DNA from: an uncultured Porphyromonadaceae bacterium
GTDB lineage: Bacteria; Bacteroidota; Bacteroidia; Bacteroidales; Muribaculaceae
Reading direction: 5' to 3'
DNA length: 13,952 nt
Assembly (NCBI GenBank): GCA_947178685.1
Contig: CAMWZE010000012.1
Coordinates: 1 to 13,952, forward strand
Shown here: one piece after another, positions 1 to 7,432 of the stretch
Layout of the letters: each line of letters begins with the position of its first letter
How positions within the stretch are numbered: the stretch's first letter is position 1
The notes under the pieces: model-generated
The model's database searches: none
The model's input: only the letters and a program-made list of their open reading frames with translations
Told to the model about the DNA's origin: nothing
Position numbers and translations under genes: made by a program

Positions 1-56
1 ATTATATGATATCTAATGCCACCGGACTTTCGATAGATCAGATTAACTCACTGTGA
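1..56 (+). CDS. 3' end of a probable Rpn-family recombination-promoting nuclease/putative transposase (partial)
   Basis: From position 3 the sequence reads YMISNATGLSIDQINSL and then TGA at 54-56. Many Rpn-family proteins (PD-(D/E)XK nucleases, often annotated as putative transposases) end in this way, with a 'TGLS-x-E/D-x-I-x-x-L' tail after the nuclease domain. Only 17 codons are inside the window, so the catalytic part cannot be checked. The family call is inference from the tail alone; a chance open frame is the main alternative. The next gene starts 40 bp downstream on the same strand. If the call is right, the left edge of the window carries two unrelated PD-(D/E)XK proteins close together. 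Confidence 0.4.
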   Translation, partial: YMISNATGLSIDQINSL

Positions 57-96
57 TTCATTTTACTAATATATCCACACTTAACTTCCCCACCCT

Positions 97-573
97 ATGA
101 AGCAGAAAGTAAATCTCAGTCTCTACTGCAAACTCCTCTCTGCCATTGTATCAATAATTTTGTTAGTGATTCTTCACTACTCCAATAATCTTTGGAGCGC
201 TATAACATCGGCTCTCATCCTGCTTGTCTGGATAGGACTGGCATTCTACTTTATGCCTGTTTCTGTAAGTGTCGACGACAAAGCCCTACACATAAACCGC
301 CTTGCAAAAACCAAGACAATCCCCTACTCTGAAATATCTTCCATCACACCTATGCAACCCACTATGGGGGAGCAACGTCTGTTTGGAAGTGCCGGTTGGT
401 TCGGTTACTGGGGGTGGTTCAAAGAGAAGGATCTTGGAAAATATTTCGCATACTATGGCAAAGCCTCCGACTGTTTCTTTGTACGCCTGAAAAATGGCTC
501 CAAATATATGCTCGGTTGCGAGGACCCTCAACTGCTCACAAGCTTTGTATCCCACCGCCTCCCCACCAATTAA
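97..573 (+). CDS. Small membrane protein with a bacterial PH-like domain
   Basis: This 158-aa protein has two hydrophobic helices near the N-terminus (about residues 12-31 and 35-54) joined by a very short turn. A soluble, mainly beta domain of about 100 residues follows. In it the pattern 'VSVDDKALHI...KTIPYSEISSI...FFVRLKNGSKYMLGCEDPQLLTSFV' is typical of bacterial PH domains: a strand, a 'I.Y.EI..I' stretch, and a C-terminal helix that starts with 'DPQ.L..F'. Such proteins are usually of unknown function and probably display the PH fold at the inner membrane. The ATG at 97 has no clear Shine-Dalgarno, which is normal for Bacteroidota. The stop lies 34 bp before the ATG of the AAA/nuclease gene. 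Family membership is fairly likely; no substrate can be inferred. Confidence 0.7.
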   Translation: MKQKVNLSLYCKLLSAIVSIILLVILHYSNNLWSAITSALILLVWIGLAFYFMPVSVSVDDKALHINRLAKTKTIPYSEISSITPMQPTMGEQRLFGSAGWFGYWGWFKEKDLGKYFAYYGKASDCFFVRLKNGSKYMLGCEDPQLLTSFVSHRLPTN

Positions 574-582
574 TAACGATAT

Positions 583-590
583 TATCTTTG
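583..590 (+). promoter_or_regulatory. Candidate -7 promoter element for the AAA-ATPase/nuclease gene
   Basis: TATCTTTG matches the Bacteroidota -7 consensus TAnnTTTG and sits 17 bp before the ATG at 608, which would give a leader of roughly 10 nt. No TTTG -33 box is present at the usual 19-21 bp spacing (the nearest TTTG, at 544-547, is too far), so this is a half-supported promoter. It lies just after the stop of the PH-domain gene. Confidence 0.4.
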
Positions 591-607
591 AGGAAACTTT
601 AAGGATT

Positions 608-2167
608 ATGGAAGATAATAAGGTGAAATACGCAATAGGAGATCAGGATTTCAAATCTCTACGTGGAAACGGGTTCCTATATGTAGATAAGACGAAATAC
701 ATCCAGAAGCTTGTAGAAGGCAGTAAGTACTACTTTCTCGCCCGTCCGCGTCGTTTTGGAAAAAGCCTGTTCCTCTCCACACTCCGCTACTTCTTTGAGG
801 GACAACGTGACCTCTTCAAGGGACTTTACATTGACTCCACCAATTGGACGTGGGAAGCGTATCCTGTACTCTACCTTGACCTTAACACCGATAAGTTTGC
901 CGAACAAGGTGTCCTTGACGATTTGCTCGACAATCAATTCAAGAAATGGGAAAACACATACGGAATAACTGACATCGCAACAAATCTCTCCACTCGTTTC
1001 CATAACATCATTGAGGCAACTCATGAGAAGACAGGACGGCAAGCTGTAATTCTAGTAGACGAATATGACAAGCCGCTATCAGGCAATATTCGGAAATCAG
1101 AAATCTTCGAGCATTACCGCTCAAGACTCGCCTCAATCTATTCCAACCTCAAGAGCTCTGCCGAGCATATACGGTTTGTGTTCTTGACTGGCATCAGCCG
1201 CTTCAGCAAGCTCAGCGTATTCTCCGACCTCAACAACCTCTACGATATCTCCTTCTCAGATGAATTCGCCAACATATGTGGAATTACTGAGCAAGAGCTA
1301 CTTGATAATTTCCAGCATGGAATCTCGGCACTGTCCGATAAATATGAGATATCTTATCAGGATATGTGCGGCAGACTAAAGAAGAACTATGATGGCTATC
1401 GTTTTGCTCCGAAAGGGAGCGACATCTATAATCCATGGTCAGTGCTCTGTGCCATGAGGGATTTGCGCATAGATGACTACTGGGCGAGTACAGGTGCCCC
1501 AACCATTATATCCGAAGCGCTGTATGATGCAGATGTAGACGTGGAGCGTATACTCAACGCTCGCTGGAGACTCCGACGACTTGCCGGACTTGACATACTC
1601 AACACAGATCCCACCGCCTTACTATATCAGACAGGGTATCTGACCATGTCGGAATATGATCTAGACACCGACACCGTGCGCCTGAAGGTGCCAAACGAAG
1701 AAGTAACCAAGGCTCTCTTCAACGACCTACTGAAATTCTATGTTAAGACCAAGCGTAGAGAAGCAGCTTCGCTGGTGGAGGAGATAATCGACTCCATTCG
1801 TTACGGTGAGCCGGAAGAGATGATGAGAAGTCTCAACGCATACTTTGCCGGAATTCCCTACGATCTGAAGATGGACAATGAGAATAACTTCCACAATGCC
1901 TTCTACATTCTCATGACCCTCATCGGTATCGATACACAAGCTGAGATGCATACCTCAGACGGCCGCATTGATATCCTTATAAAGACACCGAAATATATCT
2001 ACATCATCGAACTGAAGTATGACGCTTCTCCCGAACAGGCACTTCGTCAAATTGAAGAGAAGCAATATGCGCGTAGATTCTCCACTGACAGTCGCCGTAT
2101 CTTCAAGATCGGTGTAAGTTTTTCTTCCAAAACTCGCCGGATTGAGGGCTGGACTATTGATTCTTGA
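608..2167 (+). CDS. AAA-ATPase-like protein with C-terminal PD-(D/E)XK nuclease domain
   Basis: A 519-aa protein of the widespread 'AAA-ATPase-like + PD-(D/E)XK nuclease' family (AAA-ATPase_like, formerly DUF1703 region). The N-terminus 'IGDQDFKSLRGNGFLYVDKT' is its usual opening. The atypical Walker A loop is RPRRFGKS at residues 46-53. Walker B is the hydrophobic strand ending in D151-E152, followed by YDKP (153-156). The nuclease core near the C-terminus has D455 in GRIDILI and E468-x-K470 in IIELKY, with a downstream Q-rich helix (residues 477-486), so the catalytic triad looks intact. The frame is open back to 494, but ATG 608 is preferred: it follows an AAGGA stretch and a -7 box, gives the family's usual N-terminus and avoids overlap with the PH-domain gene. 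The biological role of these proteins is unsettled; defence or mobile-element roles have been suggested. No transposase or inverted repeats are visible around it. Confidence 0.88.
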   Translation: MEDNKVKYAIGDQDFKSLRGNGFLYVDKTKYIQKLVEGSKYYFLARPRRFGKSLFLSTLRYFFEGQRDLFKGLYIDSTNWTWEAYPVLYLDLNTDKFAEQGVLDDLLDNQFKKWENTYGITDIATNLSTRFHNIIEATHEKTGRQAVILVDEYDKPLSGNIRKSEIFEHYRSRLASIYSNLKSSAEHIRFVFLTGISRFSKLSVFSDLNNLYDISFSDEFANICGITEQELLDNFQHGISALSDKYEISYQDMCGRLKKNYDGYRFAPKGSDIYNPWSVLCAMRDLRIDDYWASTGAPTIISEALYDADVDVERILNARWRLRRLAGLDILNTDPTALLYQTGYLTMSEYDLDTDTVRLKVPNEEVTKALFNDLLKFYVKTKRREAASLVEEIIDSIRYGEPEEMMRSLNAYFAGIPYDLKMDNENNFHNAFYILMTLIGIDTQAEMHTSDGRIDILIKTPKYIYIIELKYDASPEQALRQIEEKQYARRFSTDSRRIFKIGVSFSSKTRRIEGWTIDS

Positions 2168-2193
2168 TTCCGGACCTTGCAATTGTAAAATAA

Positions 2194-2229
2194 AACGTGC
2201 GGTGTTTCAGCTCTGAAACACCGCACGTT
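2194..2229 (-). terminator. Rho-independent terminator of the BI-1 gene, lying between convergent genes
   Basis: A perfect 16-bp stem (arms 2194-2209 and 2214-2229) encloses a 4-nt loop. Read on the minus strand it is followed by TTTTATTTTA, the expected U-tract, and it starts 20 bp after the BI-1 stop codon. On the plus strand the stem lies 26 bp after the AAA/nuclease stop but has almost no T-tract. It therefore works mainly for the minus strand and perhaps weakly in both directions. Confidence 0.88.
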
Positions 2230-2248
2230 GATATGAAACACTCTCTTA

Positions 2249-2980
2249 TCAGTCGCGACTTCCACCGAAGATACGGAGAAGGAACAAGAAGAGGTTGATA
2301 AAGTCAAGATAAAGATTCAAAGCTCCCATCGTGGCAAGCTTGTCTGCAAGCTGAGGATCAAGATTGGCCGCTGCAAGACGCTTTACCTGCTGTGTATCCC
2401 AAGCAGTAAGACCTGTGAAGATCAGCACACCTAAGATAGAGATAACCCACTCCATGGTGCTGTTGGCCCAGAAAATGTTTACAACACTGGCTATGATAAG
2501 CCCGAAAAGTGCCATAACAAGATAGGTGCCCATCTTTGAAAGGTCTGACTTCGTGAAATAGCCGTATACCGACATCGCTCCGAATGTACCCGCTGTAATG
2601 AAGAACGTGTACACTATAGTACCCACCTTATATACAAGGAAGATCGGTGCCAACCATACGCCCATAATCGCTGAGAATACACAGAACATCGCCAGGCATG
2701 CGCCTGTTGACATCTTTGTCATTCTTGCCGGAAGTATCCATGCCATTGCAAGCATGGCTATGAAAAGCCCCCAGAACACAATCTTGCTGCCGAAGATGAA
2801 GCTGATTGCCGCCGGGCTCGACGCTACTCCAAGAGCACAAAATGCGGATATAAGCAGACCGATGAACATGCGTACATATACGCGCTTCATCACTGCATTG
2901 GTTTGGGAAACCACTGCTCCCTGTCCATAACCACCCTGACCGTAATACGGGGGTGGTGTCATGTTATTCCTGTAATCCAT
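2249..2980 (-). CDS. Bax inhibitor-1/YccA family membrane protein
   Basis: This 243-aa protein has about seven transmembrane helices (roughly residues 35-55, 61-81, 92-111, 114-131, 141-165, 171-189 and 216-238) after a short Gly/Tyr/Pro-rich cytosolic N-terminus (PPPYYGQGGYGQG). The family signature is present: an Asp in 'LTAWDTQQVKRLA' (D195) before the last hairpin and a second in 'LNLYLDFINLFLFLLRIFG' (D226). In the B. subtilis homologue YetJ, two such Asp residues form the pH-sensing element of a calcium-leak channel. Bacterial BI-1 proteins are linked to calcium leak or membrane-protease interaction, but their physiological role is not settled. The gene is transcribed alone, away from the argS end, and closes with the strong terminator at 2194-2229. 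Its length is normal and no defect is seen. Confidence 0.93.
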   Translation of the reverse strand: MDYRNNMTPPPYYGQGGYGQGAVVSQTNAVMKRVYVRMFIGLLISAFCALGVASSPAAISFIFGSKIVFWGLFIAMLAMAWILPARMTKMSTGACLAMFCVFSAIMGVWLAPIFLVYKVGTIVYTFFITAGTFGAMSVYGYFTKSDLSKMGTYLVMALFGLIIASVVNIFWANSTMEWVISILGVLIFTGLTAWDTQQVKRLAAANLDPQLADKLATMGALNLYLDFINLFLFLLRIFGGSRD

Positions 2981-3287
2981 AATTATTTTATTTTGTTAGT
3001 TCACACATGTCGTTTACGCAACCGGTAAGTTGCTGCCTGATTAATTCTACAACGGATATTAAATCCCACAAATCACTTCTGCTTCATATTTGAATCAGCA
3101 ATGTGATAATTCGAAGCCAATATTCATGTAGAATATAGGCATATGATAAGTATATGTTCGTCAATACTTACATATATATAGACAACAAATCATATGCCGA
3201 GTTTATTATTCTACCGAATTTCATAGCCGAATGCAACTTTTACGACACTATTTCCGAAAAATCGGACAGTTGAACACAGTCATACCA
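2981..3287. other. 307-bp AT-rich intergenic region between BI-1 and argS
   Basis: This stretch separates the BI-1 start from the argS stop, so it should hold the BI-1 promoter and the end of the argS transcript. I found no convincing TAnnTTTG element on the minus strand. A small CCGA-AAAA-TCGG hairpin (about 3254-3265) lies 23 bp past the argS stop but has no T-tract. Runs such as CATATATATA are low-complexity. No credible open frame or long stem was found. Confidence 0.5.
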
Positions 3288-5063
3288 TCACATTCTGTCG
3301 GGCATCTCCATACCGAGCAGAGACACACCGGCCTTCAGCGTGCGAGCCACTACTGCCGACAGAAGCAGACGAAGGTTCTTCACCTCTTCATTCTCCTCTT
3401 TCAGAATTGAGTAATCGTGATAGAACTGGTTGTATTCTTTTGCCAAATCGTAGCAATAGTTGGCTATCAACGCGGGTGAGTAGCTGCGGCCTGCCTCCTC
3501 TACTACACTCTTGAAATCGGCCACTTTCTGAATAAGTGTGGATTCCTTCTCATTGGGGGCTGCTTTGGGTTTAATATCCATATCGATACCACCGGCCTTG
3601 CGGAGCACGGAACGGATACGGGCATAAGTATACTGAAGGAACGGACCGGTATTGCCGTTGAAATCAATCGACTCTTTCGGATTGAAGAGCATATTCTTCT
3701 TCGGATCTACCTTAAGAAGGAAATACTTCAACGCTCCCAAACCGACCATTCTCGCTACCTCGGCTGCCTCATCAGCGGGCATATCGGCAAATCTGTCTGC
3801 CGCCATCTCGCGCGCATCAGACACCATCTTGTCAAGAAGGTCGTCGGCATCTACCACTGTCCCCTCGCGCGATTTCATCTTACCCTCGGGAAGTTCTACC
3901 ATGCCGTAAGAGAAGTGAGTAAGATCTTTACCCCACTTGAATCCAAGTTTGTCGAGAAGCAATGACAGCACCTGGAAATGATAATTCTGCTCATTGCCCA
4001 CCACATATATCATCTTGTCAATCGGGAAGTCCTGATAACGGAGTTTGGCTGTGCCTATATCCTGAGTCATATACACAGAGGTGCCGTCTGCTCTAAGCAA
4101 CAGTTTGTGGTCAAGTCCATCCCCGGTCAGGTCGGCCCACACTGAGCCATCTTCCTTACGGTACATGATACCTTTCTCTATGCCTCCAAGCACAAGATCC
4201 TTACCCTCCAAATAGGTGTCGCTCTCATAATAAATCTTGTCGAAGTCTACTCCGAGTCTACGGTAGGTCTCATCAAAGCCCTCATATACCCAGCCGTTCA
4301 TTCTCTTCCACAGGTCACGAACTTCCGGGTCACCGGCCTCCCACTTGCGCAGCATCTCGCGTGCCTCAAGCATGAGAGGAGCGTTGGCTTTTGCTTCATC
4401 CTCACTCATGCCATTAGCCATCAACTCCTTCACCTCCTCACGGTAGTGTTTGTCAAAAGCCACATAGAAGTCGCCGATAAGATGGTCTCCCTTCTTGCCG
4501 GTTGATTCGGGGGTAGCGCCATTGCCCCACTTCTGCCAAGCCAACATCGACTTGCATATATGTATGCCGCGATCGTTCACTATATTGGTCTTTACCACCT
4601 TGTGTCCGTTGGCTGCAAGTATGCAGGAAAGTGAGTACCCCAAAAGATTGTTTCTCACGTGCCCTAAATGGAGCGGTTTATTGGTATTTGGCGAGGAATA
4701 CTCCACCATTACCAGGTCTGAGTTCTCGTCAGCCTTGCGGATACCGTAATCCGGATCCTCCGCAATGCTATGAAGCACACCAAGCCAGAATTCCGGGTTG
4801 ATCGAGATATTGAGGAACCCTTTCACTACATTAAATTTCTCTACTGCCGGCTCATTGGCCACAAGCCATTCGCCGATTTCTTTGGCAGTGGCCTCCGGCG
4901 ACTTATGCGACGCCTTAAGCCATGGGAACACTACAATTGTAAGGTTTCCCTCAAATTCTTTCCTTGTCTGCTGAGGCACTATGCCCTCCGGTGCTACATC
5001 CAAGCCATATAACGCCTTAAGTGCTTGCGCCACGGCCCCTGTGATAATGGATTCTACTGTCAT
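3288..5063 (-). CDS. argS: Arginine--tRNA ligase (arginyl-tRNA synthetase)
   Basis: A 591-aa class Ia aminoacyl-tRNA synthetase that charges tRNA-Arg with arginine using ATP in the cytoplasm. The N-terminal Add-1-type domain covers about residues 1-90. The class I signature HLGH is at 132-135 within 'SSPNTNKPLHLGHVRNN'. The KMSKS loop appears as KMKSR at 395-399, a common variant in bacterial ArgRS. The DALR-type anticodon-binding domain fills about residues 470-591 and ends in 'GVSLLGMEMPDRM', a usual ArgRS C-terminus. Length is normal. The ATG at 5063 has only a weak upstream SD-like sequence but gives the expected N-terminus. A good Bacteroidota promoter lies about 50 bp upstream, so the gene probably has its own transcript. 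No frameshift or missing motif is seen. Confidence 0.98.
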   Translation of the reverse strand: MTVESIITGAVAQALKALYGLDVAPEGIVPQQTRKEFEGNLTIVVFPWLKASHKSPEATAKEIGEWLVANEPAVEKFNVVKGFLNISINPEFWLGVLHSIAEDPDYGIRKADENSDLVMVEYSSPNTNKPLHLGHVRNNLLGYSLSCILAANGHKVVKTNIVNDRGIHICKSMLAWQKWGNGATPESTGKKGDHLIGDFYVAFDKHYREEVKELMANGMSEDEAKANAPLMLEAREMLRKWEAGDPEVRDLWKRMNGWVYEGFDETYRRLGVDFDKIYYESDTYLEGKDLVLGGIEKGIMYRKEDGSVWADLTGDGLDHKLLLRADGTSVYMTQDIGTAKLRYQDFPIDKMIYVVGNEQNYHFQVLSLLLDKLGFKWGKDLTHFSYGMVELPEGKMKSREGTVVDADDLLDKMVSDAREMAADRFADMPADEAAEVARMVGLGALKYFLLKVDPKKNMLFNPKESIDFNGNTGPFLQYTYARIRSVLRKAGGIDMDIKPKAAPNEKESTLIQKVADFKSVVEEAGRSYSPALIANYCYDLAKEYNQFYHDYSILKEENEEVKNLRLLLSAVVARTLKAGVSLLGMEMPDRM

Positions 5064-5111
5064 TGCTATATATTGATAAATTTCTTTCCTTCAAATCAGA
5101 AAAACTATCTG

Positions 5112-5143
5112 CAAATTTAGCAATTTTTCAGCTAATCCACAAC
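5112..5143 (-). promoter_or_regulatory. Promoter of argS (Bacteroidota type)
   Basis: Read on the minus strand, TAAATTTG (5119 to 5112) fits the -7 consensus TAnnTTTG exactly. Twenty bases upstream of it, GTTG (5143 to 5140) matches three of four bases of the -33 box TTTG. The spacing is the expected 19-21 bp. The predicted start is near 5105, leaving a leader of about 40 nt before the argS ATG. Confidence 0.62.
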
Positions 5144-5259
5144 TTACATTTCTATTGACCAATTCTAATTGCATTTAACATCATGCTGTCATCGCATCAT
5201 CTCCACGCAATCCCCACTCTACCACGATTCAATCCCATAAATAATCCTCTCTGATAGTC

Positions 5260-5523
5260 CTACTGCCCCAACTCTGCCGCCGGCTTAAATTTCACAGTCT
5301 TTCGCGCCGCTATAGTAATCTTCTCCTTGGTTTGAGGATTAATCCCAATCCGCTCGGGTTTTTCAGCCATAGTGAATGTGCCGAAACCCACCAACTGCAC
5401 CTTCTCATTTCTTGACAAAGCCTCCCCTATCGCTTCAAGACACGCATCAAGAGCCGCTTTGGATGTGGTTTTATTCAATCCCGCTTTCTCTGCAATCTCA
5501 TTTACAAGTTCTGTCTTATTCAT
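5260..5523 (-). CDS. HU-family DNA-binding protein
   Basis: An 87-aa nucleoid-associated protein. It starts with the classical HU N-terminus 'MNKTELVNEIAEKAGLNKT', followed by the dimerisation helices, then 'VQLVGFGTF' and the DNA-binding beta-arm 'ERIGINPQTKEKITIAARKTVKFKPA'. The intercalating proline of the NPQT motif is residue 63. The arm carries an Ile where most HU proteins have Arg (GRNPQT becomes GINPQT). The frame is open upstream to 5613, but ATG 5523 is chosen because it is preceded by AAAGGAA and matches the family start exactly. HU proteins bend and compact DNA as dimers. The gene is divergent from the rhomboid operon, with 175 bp between starts. I could not identify its promoter. 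It sits 196 bp from the argS start on the same strand. Confidence 0.95.
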   Translation of the reverse strand: MNKTELVNEIAEKAGLNKTTSKAALDACLEAIGEALSRNEKVQLVGFGTFTMAEKPERIGINPQTKEKITIAARKTVKFKPAAELGQ

Positions 5524-5662
5524 TTCCTTTATATTTCTTGGTTTCTCTTCGGGGGATGCCCCAAACTCTAAATTTAAACGCCCAATCATCCCATTTTTCC
5601 CATCGCTTTTCATCCTTTTTCCCGTTTTTCAGCTTTTTTAGCAATATTACACCTACTCCAAA

Positions 5663-5694
5663 TTTCATATACTCCGATAGATTTGTTAATTTTG
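5663..5694 (+). promoter_or_regulatory. Promoter of the rhomboid operon, abutting the start codon
   Basis: TAATTTTG (5687-5694) is an exact TAnnTTTG -7 element. TTTC (5663-5666) lies 20 bp upstream and matches three of four bases of the -33 box. The G of the -7 box is only 4 bp before the ATG at 5699. Since transcription in Bacteroidota usually starts a few bases after this box, the transcript should begin at or next to the start codon. Confidence 0.62.
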
Positions 5695-5698
5695 CAAC

Positions 5699-6472
5699 AT
5701 GTTTGGAAACGGTTTCAATAGATTCGTGGCTTCCATACCACCAGTCACGAAAAATCTTATCATAATCAATCTGATTATTTGGCTCGGCGAGGCGCTTTTC
5801 CCCCGCTTTGCCTCTTTTGTCGTGAATCATCTTGGGCTGCACTATGTCGGTGCCTCTCATTTCAACCCGGTGCAGCTCATAACGTATATGTTCATTCATG
5901 ATCCTTATTCCCCTCTTCATGTCATCTTCAACATGTTTACACTTTTCATGTTCGGTGCATTAATCGAACGAGTGTGGGGGTCGAAACGCTTCTTCTTATT
6001 TTATTTCGTCTGTGGAGTAGGCGCCGCATTCATACAGGAACTCGTATGGTGCTTTACATGGATGAACGATTACATCAGTGCTCTCGTGCGCCAGAACCCG
6101 GGATTCACTGAAGAGGCTATACGGGCAATCATAGCCAAGCAACAGGCCGCAGGCGATCCTGAGTTCCTTTCCTCTGCCGCCATAATGAAAAATAACCTTA
6201 CCACCATCGGCGCTTCCGGATCAGTATTCGGTCTTCTTCTTGCTTTCGCAATGATGTTTCCCGACCGTCCGATGTATTTCATGTTCATTCCCATACCCAT
6301 AAAGGCAAAATATCTTATGATATTCTGGGTTGTTATGGAATTCTTCTTAGGGGTTGCCGATTTTGATATGGTGGCTCACTTCGCTCACCTCGGCGGTGCC
6401 CTCTTCGGCTTTCTCCTTATCCTTTACTGGAAAAAGAAAGGCACTTTCTATGGCGGTGGCGGCTACTACTAA
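5699..6472 (+). CDS. Rhomboid-family intramembrane serine protease (first of two)
   Basis: A 257-aa polytopic membrane protein with intact rhomboid active-site motifs. The nucleophile is S173 in GASG (171-174), before the helix 'VFGLLLAFAMMF'. The partner is H230 in AHLGG. The oxyanion pair is H74 and N78 in 'HVIFN', and an arginine-containing L1 motif follows (ERVWG, 90-94). These define a protease that cuts transmembrane segments inside the inner membrane. A hydrophilic insert of about 50 residues (about 118-168) precedes the catalytic helix. The C-terminus ends in a Gly/Tyr-rich tail (YGGGGYY). The start at 5699 gives the expected 'N-x-F...SIPPVTKNLIIINLIIW' opening, and no later Met would keep it. 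The gene leads an operon: the next rhomboid starts 12 bp after its stop. Confidence 0.95.
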   Translation: MFGNGFNRFVASIPPVTKNLIIINLIIWLGEALFPRFASFVVNHLGLHYVGASHFNPVQLITYMFIHDPYSPLHVIFNMFTLFMFGALIERVWGSKRFFLFYFVCGVGAAFIQELVWCFTWMNDYISALVRQNPGFTEEAIRAIIAKQQAAGDPEFLSSAAIMKNNLTTIGASGSVFGLLLAFAMMFPDRPMYFMFIPIPIKAKYLMIFWVVMEFFLGVADFDMVAHFAHLGGALFGFLLILYWKKKGTFYGGGGYY

Positions 6473-6484
6473 CAGATACTGACT

Positions 6485-7432
6485 GTGACCAATATTATTG
6501 ATTCCCTCAAGCGTTACTGTGGCGGTTCTTCCGTTCTCGCCACCCTGATCATCGTCAATACCGCTGTTTTCTTGGCGGCATGGGTTGTCATGCTTATAGG
6601 CCGACGGTTCAATCTAATGGATAATTTCACCATGCCGTGGCTCTGCGTTTCCTCCTCTCCCCAAGAGGCGATAACTCACCCTTGGACACTCTTGACCTAT
6701 ATGGTGACCCAATATGACTTCATACATCTCCTCTTCAACGTATTGTGGCTATTCTGGTTCGGTATCTTCATACCTTACTCCGTTTCAGAAAAACGACGGT
6801 TAGTGCTTTACGTTGGAGCCGGACTCACCGGGGCCGCTTTCTATATTTGCACCAATCTTATTTTCCCTCATTCAAACGTTGCCGGGGGATATCTTTGCGG
6901 TGCTTCAGCTGCCGTATTGGGAATTATGACAGCCGTTGCTGTATGGGAGCCCAAAAGGGAGATCCGGTTGCTTTTCTTCGGAGGCGTTCAGATGCGATGG
7001 ATCGCTCTTATCTGTATCGCACTTACATTCTTCGGAATGAACGGTGGATCCTGGGCTGCTCAAAGCGCTCACATCGGGGGTGTGGTCTTCGGACTCCTGT
7101 TCGCTCTATTTACAAAATCACAAGTTGCCGCATCCTCCAATTCCCCTTTTGCGTTCACAGACACCTTTGCAAATGAATACCAATCGGCCTCATATTACCC
7201 CCACAACGACTATCCGGCACGACAGCAAACCAAAAAGCGACGGACAGTCAGGCTGAACGTCCGCCGCAACGGAAATGCCGTGGCCGAGGCGGCTCAACAT
7301 CTCTCTGACACAGGCCGACTCGACATATTGCTTGACAAAATAAGAATCTCCGGCTATAATTCTCTGTCAGCCGGCGAGAAAAATGAACTGATGCTCTTAT
7401 CTCAGCGTCTAAAAAAGAATAATTCAGAATGA
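6485..7432 (+). CDS. Rhomboid-family intramembrane serine protease with DUF6576-like cytosolic tail
   Basis: A 315-aa protein starting with GTG at 6485, 12 bp after the previous stop. The GTG is preferred because no ATG is near and the N-terminal helix would otherwise be lost. Rhomboid motifs are S141 in GASA (139-142), H196 in AHIGG, and HLLFN at 81-85. The GxSG motif therefore has Ala in place of the last Gly, a variant also found in active rhomboids, so activity is likely but not certain. After the last membrane helix (about residue 210) comes a roughly 100-residue hydrophilic tail: a basic stretch (QTKKRRTVRLNVRR) and then 'LDILLDKIRISGYNSLSAGEKNELMLLSQRL', which resembles the DUF6576 domain often fused to rhomboids in this phylum. 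The two rhomboids are too different to be a recent duplication. Confidence 0.92.
   Translation: MTNIIDSLKRYCGGSSVLATLIIVNTAVFLAAWVVMLIGRRFNLMDNFTMPWLCVSSSPQEAITHPWTLLTYMVTQYDFIHLLFNVLWLFWFGIFIPYSVSEKRRLVLYVGAGLTGAAFYICTNLIFPHSNVAGGYLCGASAAVLGIMTAVAVWEPKREIRLLFFGGVQMRWIALICIALTFFGMNGGSWAAQSAHIGGVVFGLLFALFTKSQVAASSNSPFAFTDTFANEYQSASYYPHNDYPARQQTKKRRTVRLNVRRNGNAVAEAAQHLSDTGRLDILLDKIRISGYNSLSAGEKNELMLLSQRLKKNNSE

Noticed and set aside
494..607. N-terminal extension of the AAA/nuclease protein (38 residues)
   Set aside because: It overlaps the PH-domain gene, and the residues are unlike the family. ATG 608 has an SD-like stretch and gives the conserved N-terminus.
3120..3185. AT-rich near-palindromes (CATATG, TATATATA) as operator or origin
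   Set aside because: Low complexity in a plain AT-rich gap; no iterons, DnaA-box cluster or regulator gene nearby.
5524..5613. N-terminal extension of the HU protein (30 residues)
   Set aside because: HU proteins start at MNKTEL; the inner ATG has AAAGGAA before it, and the extension shows no domain.
5516..5920. 134-aa minus-strand open frame between HU and the first rhomboid
   Set aside because: It overlaps the start of the rhomboid gene and the HU start, and its Lys/Trp-rich product shows no domain.
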